A DNA stretch of 56,689 nt from Parageobacillus caldoxylosilyticus NBRC 107762 (lineage in GTDB: Bacteria; Bacillota; Bacilli; Bacillales; Anoxybacillaceae). Where the stretch lies: the NCBI RefSeq assembly GCF_000632715.1, contig NZ_BAWO01000043.1, positions 1 through 56,689 of the forward strand, given 5' to 3'. Each line of letters opens with the position of its first letter. Position 1 is the stretch's first letter. This document shows, piece after piece, positions 19,598 to 33,366 of this stretch. The notes beneath the pieces were generated by a model, which saw only the letters and a program-made list of their open reading frames with translations, was not told the DNA's origin and did not search any database. The position numbers and the translations under genes are program-made.

Positions 19598-19620
19598 GTC
19601 GCAAACCTCCTCTCAAACGT

Positions 19621-20904
<1,284 letters not shown>

Positions 20905-20907
20905 TTA

Positions 20908-21249
20908 TTATCCCTCCTTCTTTTCTGAAACAACGATGGTGATATGGCTTGTGCGTTTATTAATCGCGCTTGCACGTCCCATTGCGCGCGGGCGGAAACG
21001 TTTCAGCGTTGGACCTTCGTCCACATATGCTTCCGTAATAACCAGTTTGTTCACGTCCATGTCATAGTTATGTTCAGCGTTTGCTACCGCAGATTTTAAC
21101 ACTTTTTCAATAATCGGAGAAGCAGCTTTTGGCGTGTGGCGAAGAATGGCTACTGCCTCACCAACTTCTTTTCCTCGAATTAAATCAATCACTAAACGTG
21201 CTTTACGAGGAGCAATCCGGACTGTTCTTGCAACAGCTTTAGCTTGCAT
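20908..21249 (-). CDS. rplV: 50S ribosomal protein L22
   Basis: Lines the peptide exit tunnel through a beta-hairpin; 113 residues. [21 protein letters not shown] and the hairpin [19 protein letters not shown] look wild type, with no insertion of the kind that gives macrolide resistance. GAGGAGG precedes the ATG. Confidence 0.98.
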   Translation of the reverse strand: MQAKAVARTVRIAPRKARLVIDLIRGKEVGEAVAILRHTPKAASPIIEKVLKSAVANAEHNYDMDVNKLVITEAYVDEGPTLKRFRPRAMGRASAINKRTSHITIVVSEKKEG

Positions 21250-21267
21250 GTGTTTAACCTCCTCTCA

Positions 21268-21546
21268 TTAACGTTTTGTTTTCTTATCGTCGCCAGCGTG
21301 GCCTCTGAACGTACGTGTTGGCGCGAACTCGCCAAGTTTGTGTCCGACCATGTCTTCCGTAATATAAACCGGTACATGTTTGCGTCCATCATATACGGCA
21401 ATCGTATGACCAACAAATTGCGGGAAAATTGTCGAACGACGAGACCATGTTTTAATTACTTGTTTTTGTCCTGTCTCATTTAATTTTTCGATTTTTTTCA
21501 TTAAATGCTCATCACAAAACGGACCTTTTTTTAAGCTGCGACCCAT
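21268..21546 (-). CDS. rpsS: 30S ribosomal protein S19
   Basis: Small-subunit head protein contacting S13 and L5; 92 residues. [19 protein letters not shown] and the [18 protein letters not shown] block are diagnostic. It is preceded by AGGGAGG and by a perfect palindrome in the gap after rplB. Confidence 0.98.
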   Translation of the reverse strand: MGRSLKKGPFCDEHLMKKIEKLNETGQKQVIKTWSRRSTIFPQFVGHTIAVYDGRKHVPVYITEDMVGHKLGEFAPTRTFRGHAGDDKKTKR

Positions 21547-21571
21547 AAATGAACCTCCCTTCGTGATTGTG

Positions 21572-21593
21572 CTACGGTTCTTAAGAACCGTAG
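21572..21593 (-). repeat. perfect 22-base palindrome between rplB and rpsS
   Basis: Eleven-base self-complementary arms (half-site CTACGGTTCTT) with no spacer. No T-run follows on the minus strand, so it is not a standard terminator. In RNA it would form a tight hairpin about 20 bases upstream of the rpsS ribosome site. Confidence 0.8.
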
Positions 21594-21603
21594 TTCAACC
21601 CCG

Positions 21604-22434
<831 letters not shown>

Positions 22435-22462
22435 GTTGGTTTCCCTCCTTCGCTTTTAAACT

Positions 22463-22750
22463 TTATACTTCGAACAGTTCGATCTCTTTGCTGTCTGGCG
22501 TTAGCGTTACAATCGCTTTGCGGCGACGGTTTGTATAACCGCTGTAACGGCCAACGCGTTTAAATTTCCCTTTATAGTTCATAATGTTGACTTTCGCTAC
22601 TTTTACGCCAAAGATTTTTTCAACAGCATCTTTTACTTCGGTTTTATTGGCTTTTACATCTACCTCAAACGTGTATTTTTTTTGCGCTGTTAAATTCATG
22701 GTATTTTCCGTGATGATGGGGCGCTTAATAATATCGCGAGGATCTTTCAT
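22463..22750 (-). CDS. rplW: 50S ribosomal protein L23
   Basis: Tunnel-exit protein that docks trigger factor and SRP; 95 residues, [18 protein letters not shown]. The ATG overlaps the rplD stop by one base (TAATG), with GGAGGTG inside rplD. Confidence 0.97.
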   Translation of the reverse strand: MKDPRDIIKRPIITENTMNLTAQKKYTFEVDVKANKTEVKDAVEKIFGVKVAKVNIMNYKGKFKRVGRYSGYTNRRRKAIVTLTPDSKEIELFEV

Positions 22751-23373
22751 TATGCAAGCACCTCCTCTACTTTCTCCACGGCCGCTTTCGTGATTACAAG
22801 CTTATCATGGTTTAACACATCAAGAACGTTAATGCCGTTCGCTGTAACCACAGTAACGCCTGGAATATTGCGCGCAGATAGTGCAACATTTTCATTGACG
22901 TCATCTGTTACAATCAGCGCTTTGCGATCAACTGAGAGATTGTTTAAGATTTTTACCATTTCTTTTGTTTTTGGCGCTTCTAATGTTAAGCTGTCTAAAA
23001 CAACAATGTTGTTTTCAAGAACTTTAGAAGATAATGCCGATTTAATTGCTAAGCGACGGACTTTTTTCGGCAGCTTATAGCTGTAGCTGCGCGGAACCGG
23101 GCCGAATACTGTACCACCACCACGCCATTGTGGAGCGCGAATCGAACCTTGACGAGCGCGACCTGTTCCTTTTTGGCGCCATGGTTTGCGGCCGCCGCCA
23201 CTTACTTCCGAACGATTTTTTGTTTTATGCGTTCCTTGACGCAGCGAAGCGCGTTGCATAATGACCGCTTCGAATAACACATATTTATTTGGCTCAATAC
23301 CAAAAACGGAATCGTTCAGTTCAATTTCACCGATTGTTTCTCCGTTCTGGTTATACAATGCTACTTTTGGCAT
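22750..23373 (-). CDS. rplD: 50S ribosomal protein L4
   Basis: Assembly protein whose long loop (about 45-95, [20 protein letters not shown]) reaches the tunnel; 207 residues. In E. coli L4 represses the S10 operon; Bacillus is not known to use that mechanism. GAGGAAC precedes the ATG. Confidence 0.97.
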   Translation of the reverse strand: MPKVALYNQNGETIGEIELNDSVFGIEPNKYVLFEAVIMQRASLRQGTHKTKNRSEVSGGGRKPWRQKGTGRARQGSIRAPQWRGGGTVFGPVPRSYSYKLPKKVRRLAIKSALSSKVLENNIVVLDSLTLEAPKTKEMVKILNNLSVDRKALIVTDDVNENVALSARNIPGVTVVTANGINVLDVLNHDKLVITKAAVEKVEEVLA

Positions 23374-23402
23374 TGGATAGTTCCTCCTTTCCTAGCAAAA
23401 TG

Positions 23403-24038
23403 TTATTTTGCTTTCGCTTTTACTGCGCTTTTTACGATCACTAAACCTTTTCTTGGACCAGGTACGTTTCCTTTGATAAGAAGAAGGTTGCGTTCTGGAT
23501 CCACTTTCACGATTTTCAAGTTTTGGATCGTTACACGTTGTCCACCCATGCGGCCTGGCAATTCTTTCGATTTAAATACGCGGTTTGGAGCAATCGCACC
23601 CATCGAACCAGGACGACGATGATAGCGAGAACCGTGTGCCATTGGTCCGCGCGATTGACCATGCCGTTTGATCGCGCCTTGGAATCCTTTCCCTTTTGAA
23701 ATTCCAGTCACATCGACAATATCGCCTTCAGAAAAAATATCTACTTTGACTTCCTGACCAACTTCGTATTCATCGACATTTGCGCCGCGGATTTCGCGGA
23801 TGAAGCGCTTAGGTGCAGTATTCGCTTTCGCAGCGTGGCCGATTTGCGGCTTATTGGCGCGTTTTTCGCTTAAATCCTCAAAACCTAATTGGATCGCCTC
23901 ATAACCGTCCTTTTCAATCGTTTTCTTTTGCAATACCACGTTTGGAGTTGCTTCAATGACGGTTACAGGAATTAAATCGCCATTTTCTGCGAATACTTGC
24001 GTCATACCGATTTTTCTCCCTAAGATTCCTTTGGTCAT
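23403..24038 (-). CDS. rplC: 50S ribosomal protein L3
   Basis: Early-assembly protein near the peptidyl-transferase centre; 211 residues. [15 protein letters not shown] at the start and the loop [19 protein letters not shown] are diagnostic. CAGGAGGTG precedes the ATG. Confidence 0.98.
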   Translation of the reverse strand: MTKGILGRKIGMTQVFAENGDLIPVTVIEATPNVVLQKKTIEKDGYEAIQLGFEDLSEKRANKPQIGHAAKANTAPKRFIREIRGANVDEYEVGQEVKVDIFSEGDIVDVTGISKGKGFQGAIKRHGQSRGPMAHGSRYHRRPGSMGAIAPNRVFKSKELPGRMGGQRVTIQNLKIVKVDPERNLLLIKGNVPGPRKGLVIVKSAVKAKAK

Positions 24039-24058
24039 TCGTCACACCTCCTGCTTAA

Positions 24059-24495
<437 letters not shown>

Positions 24496-24500
24496 TTGAT

Positions 24501-24529
24501 ATTATACAGATATGTAAACGGGATTGCAA
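24501..24529 (-). promoter_or_regulatory. proximal promoter of the S10 cluster
   Basis: Minus-strand -35 TTGCAA (complement of 24524-24529) and -10 TATAAT (complement of 24501-24506), spacing 17. Confidence 0.82.
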
Positions 24530-24560
24530 GCTATTTCTTCGTTTTTCTGCGCACTTCTTA

Positions 24561-24589
24561 ATTATACATAGCTAAATGTCCATTTTCAA
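24561..24589 (-). promoter_or_regulatory. distal promoter of the S10 cluster
   Basis: Minus-strand -35 TTGAAA (complement of 24584-24589) and -10 TATAAT (complement of 24561-24566), spacing 17, sixty bases upstream of a second promoter. Tandem promoters suit a 20-plus-gene operon. Confidence 0.82.
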
Positions 24590-24606
24590 CCTGCCGAAAA
24601 ATTGCA

Positions 24607-24651
24607 TAAAAAAACAAGCAGGTTTGCACAAGGCAAACCTGCTTGTTTTTC
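24607..24651 (-). terminator. tuf terminator
   Basis: Fifteen-base perfect stem AACAAGCAGGTTTGC with a five-base loop, then seven T on the minus strand. Ends the rplGB-to-tuf unit before the S10 promoters. Confidence 0.95.
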
Positions 24652-24672
24652 TGCCACAGAAGCGCAAGTATA

Positions 24673-25860
24673 TTACTCAATGATTTCAGATACAGAACCT
24701 GCGCCTACTGTACGTCCACCTTCACGGATTGAGAATTTTGTACCTTCTTCGATCGCGATTGGCGCGATTAATTCTACTGTCATTTCAACGTTGTCGCCAG
24801 GCATAACCATTTCTACGCCTTCTGGAAGCGTGATGATGCCTGTTACGTCTGTTGTGCGGAAGTAGAATTGTGGACGATAGTTAGAGAAGAATGGAGTATG
24901 ACGTCCACCTTCTTCTTTTGTTAAAACGTAAACTTGCGCTTTAAATTTTGTATGTGGTGTGATAGAACCTGGTTTCGCAAGTACTTGACCGCGTTCTACT
25001 TCGTCACGGGAAATACCGCGAAGAAGCGCACCGATGTTGTCACCAGCTTCTGCTTGGTCAAGAAGTTTGCGGAACATTTCTACACCAGTAACTGTTGTAG
25101 ATTTTGGCTCGTCAGAAAGACCAACGATTTCTACTGCGTCACCAACTTTTAGCGTACCGCGTTCTACACGGCCAGTTGCTACCGTACCACGACCAGTGAT
25201 CGAGAATACGTCTTCAATTGGCATCATGAATGGTTTGTCAATTTCACGTTGTGGAGTTGGAATGTATTCGTCAACTGCATTCATCAATTCAACAATTTTT
25301 TCTTCCCATTGCGGATCGCCTTCAAGCGCTTTTAATGCAGAACCTTTGATAACAGGCACTTCATCGCCAGGGAAGTCATATTCAGATAATAGATCACGAA
25401 CTTCCATTTCAACTAGTTCTAATAATTCTTCGTCGTCTACCATGTCGCATTTGTTCAAGAATACGACGATGTATGGTACACCTACTTGGCGAGAAAGAAG
25501 AATGTGTTCGCGAGTTTGTGGCATTGGACCGTCAGCTGCAGATACAACAAGGATCGCGCCGTCCATTTGCGCTGCACCTGTGATCATGTTTTTCACGTAG
25601 TCCGCGTGTCCAGGGCAGTCAACGTGTGCATAGTGGCGTTTGTCAGTTTCATACTCAACGTGTGCAGTAGAGATTGTGATACCACGTTCACGTTCTTCTG
25701 GAGCTGCGTCGATTTGGTCATACGCTTTTGCTTCTGCTTTACCTTGTTTAGCGAGAACCGTTGTAATCGCAGCAGTTAACGTCGTTTTACCGTGGTCAAC
25801 GTGGCCGATAGTACCAATGTTGACGTGTGGTTTCGTACGTTCGAATTTCGCTTTAGCCAT
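24673..25860 (-). CDS. tuf: Elongation factor Tu
   Basis: GTPase that brings aminoacyl-tRNA to the ribosome; 395 residues. G1 GHVDHGKT is at 19-26, DCPGHADY and NKCD follow, then beta-barrel domains 2 and 3. His in the DCPGHADY motif is the catalytic His. AAGGAGG precedes the ATG. It has its own promoter after fusA and a strong terminator, so it can be expressed above fusA. Confidence 0.99.
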   Translation of the reverse strand: MAKAKFERTKPHVNIGTIGHVDHGKTTLTAAITTVLAKQGKAEAKAYDQIDAAPEERERGITISTAHVEYETDKRHYAHVDCPGHADYVKNMITGAAQMDGAILVVSAADGPMPQTREHILLSRQVGVPYIVVFLNKCDMVDDEELLELVEMEVRDLLSEYDFPGDEVPVIKGSALKALEGDPQWEEKIVELMNAVDEYIPTPQREIDKPFMMPIEDVFSITGRGTVATGRVERGTLKVGDAVEIVGLSDEPKSTTVTGVEMFRKLLDQAEAGDNIGALLRGISRDEVERGQVLAKPGSITPHTKFKAQVYVLTKEEGGRHTPFFSNYRPQFYFRTTDVTGIITLPEGVEMVMPGDNVEMTVELIAPIAIEEGTKFSIREGGRTVGAGSVSEIIE

Positions 25861-25922
25861 GAGAAATATCCTCCTTAAAATTAGAATATAATTTTAATGG
25901 TTTATATAAATATAGGATGCCT

Positions 25923-25951
25923 GGGAACCAATACAGATTGTATTGATTCCC
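25923..25951 (-). repeat. hairpin in the tuf leader
   Basis: Twelve-base arms (minus strand GGGAATCAATAC and GTATTGGTTCCC, one G-T pair) around a five-base loop, starting about ten bases after the predicted transcript start. There is no T-run, so it may protect the 5' end or serve as a processing site. Confidence 0.65.
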
Positions 25952-25967
25952 AAGTCTTACATAAGTA

Positions 25968-25996
25968 TTTATAGCGAAACTATGCAGAGAAATCAA
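25968..25996 (-). promoter_or_regulatory. tuf promoter
   Basis: Minus-strand -35 TTGATT (complement of 25991-25996) and -10 TATAAA (complement of 25968-25973), spacing 17, beginning directly after the fusA stop. Confidence 0.72.
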
Positions 25997-28075
25997 TTAT
26001 TCACCTTTATTTTTTTTGATGATTTCGTCTGCAATGTTTTTCGGAACTTCTTCATAGTGGTCAAATACCATCGTGAACGTTCCGCGTCCTTGTGTATTAG
26101 AACGCAACGAAGTAGCGTATCCAAACATTTCCGCAAGCGGAACCATCGCGCGGACGACTTGTGCATTACCGCGGGCTTCCATTCCTTCGACGCGTCCGCG
26201 GCGGGAAGTGATGTCGCCCATAATATCGCCAAGATATTCTTCTGGAATAATTACTTCGACTTTCATGATTGGCTCAAGCAACACAGGGTCACATTTAGTC
26301 GCAGCGTTTTTCAATGCTAAAGAAGCTGCGATTTTGAACGCCATTTCACTCGAGTCGACATCATGGTAAGAACCATCAAATAGTTTCGCTTTGATGTCGA
26401 CCACTGGATATCCGGCAAGAACCCCGTTTTGCATTGCTTCTTCAAGACCTGCTTGGACTGCCGGTATATATTCTTTCGGAACAACCCCACCGACAATCGC
26501 GTTTTCGAATTCGAACCCTTTTCCGCGTTCGTTTGGCGAGAATTCAATCCAAACGTGACCGTATTGACCGCGACCACCGGATTGACGGATGAATTTCCCT
26601 TCCACTTGCGCCGATTTGCGGAATGTTTCGCGGTATGCAACTTGTGGAGCGCCAACATTCGCTTCCACTTTAAATTCACGGCGCATACGGTCAACGATGA
26701 TGTCTAGGTGAAGCTCACCCATACCAGCAATGATCGTTTGGCCAGTTTCCGGATCTGTCCAAGCACGGAATGTTGGGTCTTCTTCTTGTAACTTTTGCAA
26801 TGCTTGGCTCATTTTATCTTGGTCTGCTTTTGATTTTGGCTCAATGGCTACGTTAATAACTGGTTCAGGGAATTCCATTGATTCTAATACAACAAGGTTC
26901 TTTTCATCACATAGAGTATCGCCTGTTGTTGTATCTTTTAAACCTACAGCTGCCGCGATGTCACCGGCATATACTTTCGAAATTTCCTGACGGTGGTTCG
27001 CATGCATTTGTAGGAGACGACCGATACGTTCGCGTTTGCGTTTTGTCGAGTTCATGACATATGAACCAGAATCAAGCGTACCAGAGTACACGCGGAAGAA
27101 CGTTAATTTACCAACATAAGGGTCTGTCATAATTTTAAATGCCAACGCTGCGAATGGAGCATCGTCTCTTGCTTCACGAACAACTTCTTCTTCCGTATCC
27201 GGTACAACCCCTTTGATTGGCGGAATATCAACTGGAGATGGCAAATAATCTACGACTCCATCTAACAGCAATTGAACACCTTTGTTTTTAAATGCGGAGC
27301 CGCAGAATACAGGGAAGAATTCTACGCTGATCGTTGCTTTGCGAATCGCTGCTTTCAATTCTTCTGTTGTAATTTCTTCCCCTTCTAAATATTTCATCAT
27401 CAGTTCTTCATCTAATTCTGCAACTGCTTCAATAAGCTTGTTGTGGTATTCTTCCGCCATATCACGGTATTCTTCCGGAATTTCAATGCGTTCAATATTT
27501 TTGCCAAGTTCATCATGGTAATGGTACGCGCACATTTCGACAAGGTCAATAATGCCGGAGAATTGGTCTTCCGCACCGATTGGCAATTGCACTGGATGCG
27601 CGTTTGCTTGCAAGCGGTCATGAAGCGTTTTTACAGAATATAGGAAATCTGCGCCAATTTTGTCCATTTTGTTGACGAATACAATACGTGGAACCCCGTA
27701 TGTAGTCGCTTGGCGCCAGACTGTTTCCGTTTGCGGTTCTACACCGGATTGCGCGTCAAGAACAGTAATCGCACCGTCAAGCACGCGAAGGGAACGCTCT
27801 ACCTCTACCGTAAAGTCTACGTGCCCTGGCGTGTCGATAATATTGATGCGATGACCTTTCCATTGCGCTGTTGTCGCCGCAGACGTAATCGTAATCCCGC
27901 GCTCTTGCTCTTGTTCCATCCAGTCCATTGTGGCCGCGCCTTCATGGACTTCACCAATCTTATGAACGCGTCCTGTGTAGAACAAGATACGCTCTGTTGT
28001 TGTTGTCTTACCGGCGTCAATGTGCGCCATAATCCCAATGTTACGAGTGTTTTCCAAGGAGAACTCTCTTGCCAT
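25997..28075 (-). CDS. fusA: Elongation factor G
   Basis: Translocase GTPase, 692 residues, five domains. G1 AHIDAGKT is at 17-24, then DTPGHVDF and [14 protein letters not shown] marks domain IV, and [21 protein letters not shown] marks domain V. The ribosome site is GAAGGAGA, 14 bases upstream of the ATG. It follows rpsG across a 159-base gap that carries a strong hairpin. Confidence 0.99.
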   Translation of the reverse strand: MAREFSLENTRNIGIMAHIDAGKTTTTERILFYTGRVHKIGEVHEGAATMDWMEQEQERGITITSAATTAQWKGHRINIIDTPGHVDFTVEVERSLRVLDGAITVLDAQSGVEPQTETVWRQATTYGVPRIVFVNKMDKIGADFLYSVKTLHDRLQANAHPVQLPIGAEDQFSGIIDLVEMCAYHYHDELGKNIERIEIPEEYRDMAEEYHNKLIEAVAELDEELMMKYLEGEEITTEELKAAIRKATISVEFFPVFCGSAFKNKGVQLLLDGVVDYLPSPVDIPPIKGVVPDTEEEVVREARDDAPFAALAFKIMTDPYVGKLTFFRVYSGTLDSGSYVMNSTKRKRERIGRLLQMHANHRQEISKVYAGDIAAAVGLKDTTTGDTLCDEKNLVVLESMEFPEPVINVAIEPKSKADQDKMSQALQKLQEEDPTFRAWTDPETGQTIIAGMGELHLDIIVDRMRREFKVEANVGAPQVAYRETFRKSAQVEGKFIRQSGGRGQYGHVWIEFSPNERGKGFEFENAIVGGVVPKEYIPAVQAGLEEAMQNGVLAGYPVVDIKAKLFDGSYHDVDSSEMAFKIAASLALKNAATKCDPVLLEPIMKVEVIIPEEYLGDIMGDITSRRGRVEGMEARGNAQVVRAMVPLAEMFGYATSLRSNTQGRGTFTMVFDHYEEVPKNIADEIIKKNKGE

Positions 28076-28164
28076 GGTGGTTATTTTCTCCTTCCTTCAA
28101 ATAAGTATCATGTATAATAATCACGCTCATATAAAACAATTAAAACAATGCAAAATCATAGGAA

Positions 28165-28207
28165 TATAGGTATAGGCGGCAAGCTGATTTTGCCACCATC
28201 ACCTATT
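28165..28207 (-). repeat. hairpin between rpsG and fusA
   Basis: Minus-strand stem AATAGGT...ACCTAT continued by GGTGGCAA/TTGCCGCC around a seven-base loop. No T-run follows. It lies 28 bases after the rpsG stop and could regulate or process the rpsG-fusA mRNA. Confidence 0.6.
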
Positions 28208-28234
28208 TCCCTAATAAAGATCTTTAACTGATCA

Positions 28235-28741
<507 letters not shown>

Positions 28742-28744
28742 TTA

Positions 28745-29167
28745 TTATTTTTTCGATTCTTTTGGTTTTTTCGCACCGTATTTCGAACGCCCTTGCATGC
28801 GGTTTGCCACACCTGCTGTATCTAGGGCGCCACGAATGATGTGATAACGTACCCCTGGCAAGTCTTTTACACGTCCGCCACGAATTAATACGACGCTGTG
28901 TTCTTGTAAGTTATGGCCGATACCAGGGATGTAAGCTGTTACCTCGATACCGTTCGATAAACGAACACGCGCATATTTACGAAGCGCAGAGTTTGGCTTT
29001 TTCGGAGTCATCGTACCAACACGTGTACAAACACCGCGTTTTTGTGGTGAAGGAACGTTTGTTTGCACTTTTTTAAAGCTGTTGTATCCTTTATTTAACG
29101 CAGGAGATTTGGATTTTACTACTTTTTTCTCGCGCCCTTTACGGACTAATTGGTTAATTGTAGGCAT
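28745..29167 (-). CDS. rpsL: 30S ribosomal protein S12
   Basis: Decoding-centre protein, 140 residues from ATG 29167 ([15 protein letters not shown]) with AAAGGAGG upstream. The streptomycin-relevant loop [11 protein letters not shown] and the later [13 protein letters not shown] loop are wild type, so no resistance change is visible. The frame upstream to 29206 is not conserved. Confidence 0.98.
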   Translation of the reverse strand: MPTINQLVRKGREKKVVKSKSPALNKGYNSFKKVQTNVPSPQKRGVCTRVGTMTPKKPNSALRKYARVRLSNGIEVTAYIPGIGHNLQEHSVVLIRGGRVKDLPGVRYHIIRGALDTAGVANRMQGRSKYGAKKPKESKK

Positions 29168-29267
29168 GTTAAATTGTCCTCCTTTCACATATAAACTTAA
29201 GCCCACATATCCAGGTGGTTCATTATTTATACAAACAAGGTTTTTAAGATAAAAACCGAAATGGTTT

Positions 29268-29516
29268 TTACCGAAGAATCGCGACAGCAGCTGCTCCTAC
29301 TTGAATTTTGCACGCTTTGCCAAGCTTTTTCATCGAATCTACTTTCGTAACAGGAACATTAGCCTCTTTTGCTGCTTCCATCACCTTATCAACAATGGAT
29401 GGATCAGCATCTTCGGCAACGATGACTTCGAGCGCTTTTCCTTCTTTCAGAGCTCTTACTGTTTGTTTCGTTCCAACGACAATCTTTCCAGCCTGTAATA
29501 CTTTTTCATAAGACAT
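29268..29516 (-). CDS. rplGB: L7Ae-family ribosomal protein (YbxF-type)
   Basis: 82-residue kink-turn RNA-binding protein of the L7Ae/L30e family, called YbxF or RplGB in B. subtilis. Start [20 protein letters not shown] and the [15 protein letters not shown] segment are characteristic. ATG 29516 has GGAGG upstream, and the longer frame is not conserved. First gene of the unit with rpsL, rpsG, fusA and tuf, driven by a promoter 45 bases upstream. Confidence 0.95.
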   Translation of the reverse strand: MSYEKVLQAGKIVVGTKQTVRALKEGKALEVIVAEDADPSIVDKVMEAAKEANVPVTKVDSMKKLGKACKIQVGAAAVAILR

Positions 29517-29560
29517 GTAACATATCCTCCAAAGTACCAGGTTTTTGGAACACCTTTGAT

Positions 29561-29589
29561 ATACTATCATTTTTGCAAGACATTGTCAA
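29561..29589 (-). promoter_or_regulatory. promoter of rplGB-rpsL-rpsG-fusA
   Basis: Minus-strand -35 TTGACA (complement of 29584-29589) and -10 TAGTAT (complement of 29561-29566), spacing 17. Confidence 0.88.
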
Positions 29590-29616
29590 CTATATTTTCA
29601 ATCCATTTAATTTATT

Positions 29617-29646
29617 GCCAGCAAAGGAGGGTTCTCCTTTGCTGGC
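29617..29646 (-). terminator. hairpin after rpoC, weak terminator
   Basis: Thirteen-base perfect stem GCCAGCAAAGGAG with a four-base loop, 10 bases after the rpoC stop. The following minus-strand text is AATAAATT rather than a T-run, so it may slow decay or attenuate rather than fully terminate. Confidence 0.6.
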
Positions 29647-29656
29647 ACCGAGAGAT

Positions 29657-32600
29657 TTATTTGGATGTAACAGCATCGCTTTCCGTTTCTTTCTTCACTA
29701 CCGGCTTGACTTTACGATAGCGAGCCATTCCTGTTCCGGCTGGAACAAGCTTACCGATAATGACGTTTTCTTTTAAGCCGAGCAATTCATCGCGTTTTCC
29801 TTTAATCGCCGCATCGGTCAACACGCGCGTTGTTTCTTGGAACGATGCAGCCGATAAGAACGAATCTGTTTCAAGCGATGCTTTTGTAATACCAAGCAGC
29901 ACCGGACGTGCGGTCGCCGGGCGTTTTCCTTCCAGAAGCGCTTTTTCATTGACGTCTGTAAATTGATGCACATCCAGCAGCGTTCCTGGAAGCACATCCG
30001 TGTCCCCTGCATCAATGACACGCACTTTGCGCAGCATTTGCCGAACCATCACTTCAATATGTTTGTCGCTAATTTCTACCCCTTGCATCCGGTATACTTT
30101 CTGTACTTCACGCAGCAAGTATTCTTGAACCGATGTAATGTCGCGGACTCTTAACAGCTGTTTTGGATCGATCGAGCCTTCGGTCAGCTCTTGACCTCTC
30201 TCTACTTGCTGCCCTTCTTCGACTTTTAGTCTTGCGTTGTAAGGGGCAACATATGAACGCGTTTCAACCTCACCTTTGACAACAATTTCATATTGATGAT
30301 CACGCGTTTCGCTAATGGAAACAACAACGCCGTCAATTTCCGAAATGACAGCTTGCCCTTTCGGATTACGCGCTTCAAACAGCTCTTGTACCCGTGGCAA
30401 ACCTTGGGTGATGTCGTCGCCGGCAACACCGCCTGTATGGAACGTACGCATCGTCAGCTGCGTACCAGGCTCCCCGATCGACTGGGCCGCGATAATACCG
30501 ACCGCTTCGCCGACTTCGACATCGGCGCCTGTCGCCAAGTTGCGGCCATAGCATTTTTTACATACGCCATGCCGCGTATTGCATGTAAAGGCAGAACGAA
30601 TCCATACCTCTGTAATCCCCGCTTTAATGATCTCGTTCGCAATATCTTCGGTGATCATTTCATCTTTACGAACGAGTATTTCGCCTGTTTCCGGATGTTT
30701 CACCGTTTTTTGCGCATAGCGGCCGACAAGGCGCTCTTCTAATTTGACGATCACTTCTGTGCCGTCTGTTAACGCTCTTGCAAGAATACCGCGGTCTGTA
30801 CCACAATCTTCTTCACGCACAATCACATCTTGCGCCACGTCGACAAGACGTCTTGTGAGATAACCAGAGTCCGCTGTTTTTAGAGCCGTATCCGCCAGTC
30901 CTTTGCGCGCCCCGTGCGTAGAAATAAAGTATTCCAATACCGTTAAGCCTTCACGGAACGACGACTTGATCGGCAACTCAATAATGCGTCCTGCCGGGTT
31001 GGCCATGAGACCGCGCATTCCGGCAAGCTGCGTAAAGTTCGAAGCGTTACCGCGCGCTCCAGAATCACTCATCATAAAGATCGGGTTGCGTTTATCCAAC
31101 GATTTCATTAGTCTGTCTTGAATTTTGTCTTTCGCCGCGCTCCAAATCGAAATGACACGTTCATAGCGCTCTTCATCGGTAATTAAACCGCGGCGGAACT
31201 GTTTCAATACGGTATCGACTTTCGCCTGCGCTTCGTCAAGAATTTCTTGTTTTTCCGGCAATACTACGATATCAGCGACGCCGATCGTAATGCCGGCTTT
31301 CGTCGAATATTGGAAACCTAAATCTTTCATGCGGTCAAGCATCTTCGACGTTTCCGTAATTTTAAACCGCTTGAATACTTCCGCGATAATTTGTCCAAGC
31401 ACTTTTTTCTTAAACGGCGGCACAAGTTCGCGTTTGCGAATCTCTTCTTTCACATTTACGCCTTTATCAAGGAAATATTTATCCGGCGTCCGTCCCTCAA
31501 TGTTTTCTGTTGTCGGCTCATTAATGTAAGGGAACGAGTTTGGCAAAATTTCGTTGAAAATCAATTTGCCAACGGTAGTGAGCAATAATTTGTTGTTTTG
31601 CTCTTCGGTGAACGTTTCGTTTTTCAATGAGCCGGCATGAACAGCGATGCGCGAATGTAAATGAACATATCCATTATGATAGGCAAGCAACGCCTCATCC
31701 GTATCTTTAAATACCATGCCTTCACCGATGGCCCCTTCGCGTTCCATCGTTAAATAATAGTTTCCTAAAACCATGTCTTGCGAAGGCGTAACAACTGGCT
31801 TTCCGTCTTTCGGGTTCAAAATATTTTGCGCAGCCAGCATGAGCAAGCGCGCTTCCGCCTGTGCTTCCGCCGAGAGCGGAACGTGAACCGCCATTTGGTC
31901 TCCGTCAAAGTCCGCGTTATACGCGGTACATACAAGCGGATGCAAGCGAATCGCGCGGCCTTCGACAAGCGTTGGTTCAAACGCTTGAATGCCTAAACGG
32001 TGAAGCGTCGGAGCACGGTTCAAAAGCACTGGATGCTCTTTAATGACATCTTCTAATACGTCCCATACTTCTGGATGCACGCGCTCAATTTTCCGTTTCG
32101 CGCTTTTAATATTATGCGCCAATCCGCGTTCTACCAGTTCTTTCATAACAAACGGCTTAAAGAGTTCGAGCGCCATTTCTTTTGGCAAGCCGCATTGATA
32201 CATTTTTAAGTTTGGACCGACAACAATAACAGAACGGCCGGAATAGTCGACGCGCTTACCGAGCAAGTTTTGCCGGAAACGTCCTTGTTTCCCTTTTAAC
32301 ATATGGGACAATGATTTTAATGGGCGGTTGCCAGGTCCTGTTACCGGGCGGCCGCGGCGACCATTGTCAATCAGCGCATCAACGGCTTCTTGCAACATCC
32401 GTTTTTCGTTTTGCACGATAATATTTGGTGCGCCAAGATCCAATAAACGTTTTAAGCGGTTATTTCGGTTAATTACGCGGCGGTACAAATCGTTCAAGTC
32501 CGATGTCGCAAAGCGTCCGCCGTCTAATTGCACCATTGGCCGCAATTCAGGCGGGATAACCGGCAGCACATCAAGCACCATCCAAGCAGGATCGTTGCCT

Positions 32601-33256
32601 GAGTTGCGGAACGCCTCTAGCACTTCCAAGCGCTTGATAATACGAGCACGACGCTGTCCTTGCGCCGTTTTCAGCTCTTCTTTTAACGTCGCTACTTCTT
32701 TATCTAAATCAATATCTTGGAGAAGCTTTTTAATGGCTTCCGCCCCCATGGAAGCTTGGAACGATTGCCCGTATTTTTCGCGATAGGCGCGATATTCTTT
32801 CTCGGAAAGCAACTGTTTTTTCTCTAAAGGTGTATCGCCTGGGTCCGTCACCACGTAGGAAGCGAAATAAATCACTTCCTCTAACGCACGCGGCGACATA
32901 TCCAACACAAGCCCCATACGGCTTGGGATGCCTTTAAAATACCAAATATGTGAAACAGGAGCGGCTAGTTCAATATGACCCATCCGTTCACGGCGGACTT
33001 TCGAGCGAGTAACTTCGACACCGCAGCGGTCGCAGACAACACCTTTATAACGTACGCGCTTATATTTTCCGCAATGGCATTCCCAGTCTTTAGTCGGCCC
33101 GAAAATGCGCTCGCAAAACAATCCGTCTTTTTCCGGCTTCAATGTACGATAGTTAATCGTTTCCGGTTTTTTTACTTCACCATACGACCAGGAGCGGATT
33201 TTCTCCGGTGAAGCGAGCCCGATTTTCATGTACTCAAATTTATTTACATCTAGCAA
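29657..33256 (-). CDS. rpoC: DNA-directed RNA polymerase subunit beta-prime
   Basis: Catalytic subunit, 1199 residues, equal in length to B. subtilis RpoC. The start is TTG 33254-33256 with GGGAGG 8 bases upstream, giving [12 protein letters not shown] as in B. subtilis; the frame upstream is not conserved. The N-terminal zinc site lies in [20 protein letters not shown], the active-site [12 protein letters not shown] near residue 450, and the second zinc cluster in [13 protein letters not shown]. No large lineage insertion is present. It follows rpoB by about 110 bases, and a hairpin follows the stop. Confidence 0.98.
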   Translation of the reverse strand: MLDVNKFEYMKIGLASPEKIRSWSYGEVKKPETINYRTLKPEKDGLFCERIFGPTKDWECHCGKYKRVRYKGVVCDRCGVEVTRSKVRRERMGHIELAAPVSHIWYFKGIPSRMGLVLDMSPRALEEVIYFASYVVTDPGDTPLEKKQLLSEKEYRAYREKYGQSFQASMGAEAIKKLLQDIDLDKEVATLKEELKTAQGQRRARIIKRLEVLEAFRNSGNDPAWMVLDVLPVIPPELRPMVQLDGGRFATSDLNDLYRRVINRNNRLKRLLDLGAPNIIVQNEKRMLQEAVDALIDNGRRGRPVTGPGNRPLKSLSHMLKGKQGRFRQNLLGKRVDYSGRSVIVVGPNLKMYQCGLPKEMALELFKPFVMKELVERGLAHNIKSAKRKIERVHPEVWDVLEDVIKEHPVLLNRAPTLHRLGIQAFEPTLVEGRAIRLHPLVCTAYNADFDGDQMAVHVPLSAEAQAEARLLMLAAQNILNPKDGKPVVTPSQDMVLGNYYLTMEREGAIGEGMVFKDTDEALLAYHNGYVHLHSRIAVHAGSLKNETFTEEQNNKLLLTTVGKLIFNEILPNSFPYINEPTTENIEGRTPDKYFLDKGVNVKEEIRKRELVPPFKKKVLGQIIAEVFKRFKITETSKMLDRMKDLGFQYSTKAGITIGVADIVVLPEKQEILDEAQAKVDTVLKQFRRGLITDEERYERVISIWSAAKDKIQDRLMKSLDKRNPIFMMSDSGARGNASNFTQLAGMRGLMANPAGRIIELPIKSSFREGLTVLEYFISTHGARKGLADTALKTADSGYLTRRLVDVAQDVIVREEDCGTDRGILARALTDGTEVIVKLEERLVGRYAQKTVKHPETGEILVRKDEMITEDIANEIIKAGITEVWIRSAFTCNTRHGVCKKCYGRNLATGADVEVGEAVGIIAAQSIGEPGTQLTMRTFHTGGVAGDDITQGLPRVQELFEARNPKGQAVISEIDGVVVSISETRDHQYEIVVKGEVETRSYVAPYNARLKVEEGQQVERGQELTEGSIDPKQLLRVRDITSVQEYLLREVQKVYRMQGVEISDKHIEVMVRQMLRKVRVIDAGDTDVLPGTLLDVHQFTDVNEKALLEGKRPATARPVLLGITKASLETDSFLSAASFQETTRVLTDAAIKGKRDELLGLKENVIIGKLVPAGTGMARYRKVKPVVKKETESDAVTSK

Positions 33257-33366
33257 GGGGTATACCTCCCTCTTTATCCATCGGTTTTGCCTCAATTGCT
33301 TGTTTGTTTGTTGGATAACACCTTGATAGTGATGGAGGAATATTCCCCCATCACTATCGGTTAAGC

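Noticed and set aside
25034-25600. Long plus-strand reading frame (188 residues) opposite tuf
   Set aside because: It is the complement of a highly conserved coding sequence with strong codon bias; low-complexity Ser/Thr-rich text and no ribosome site.
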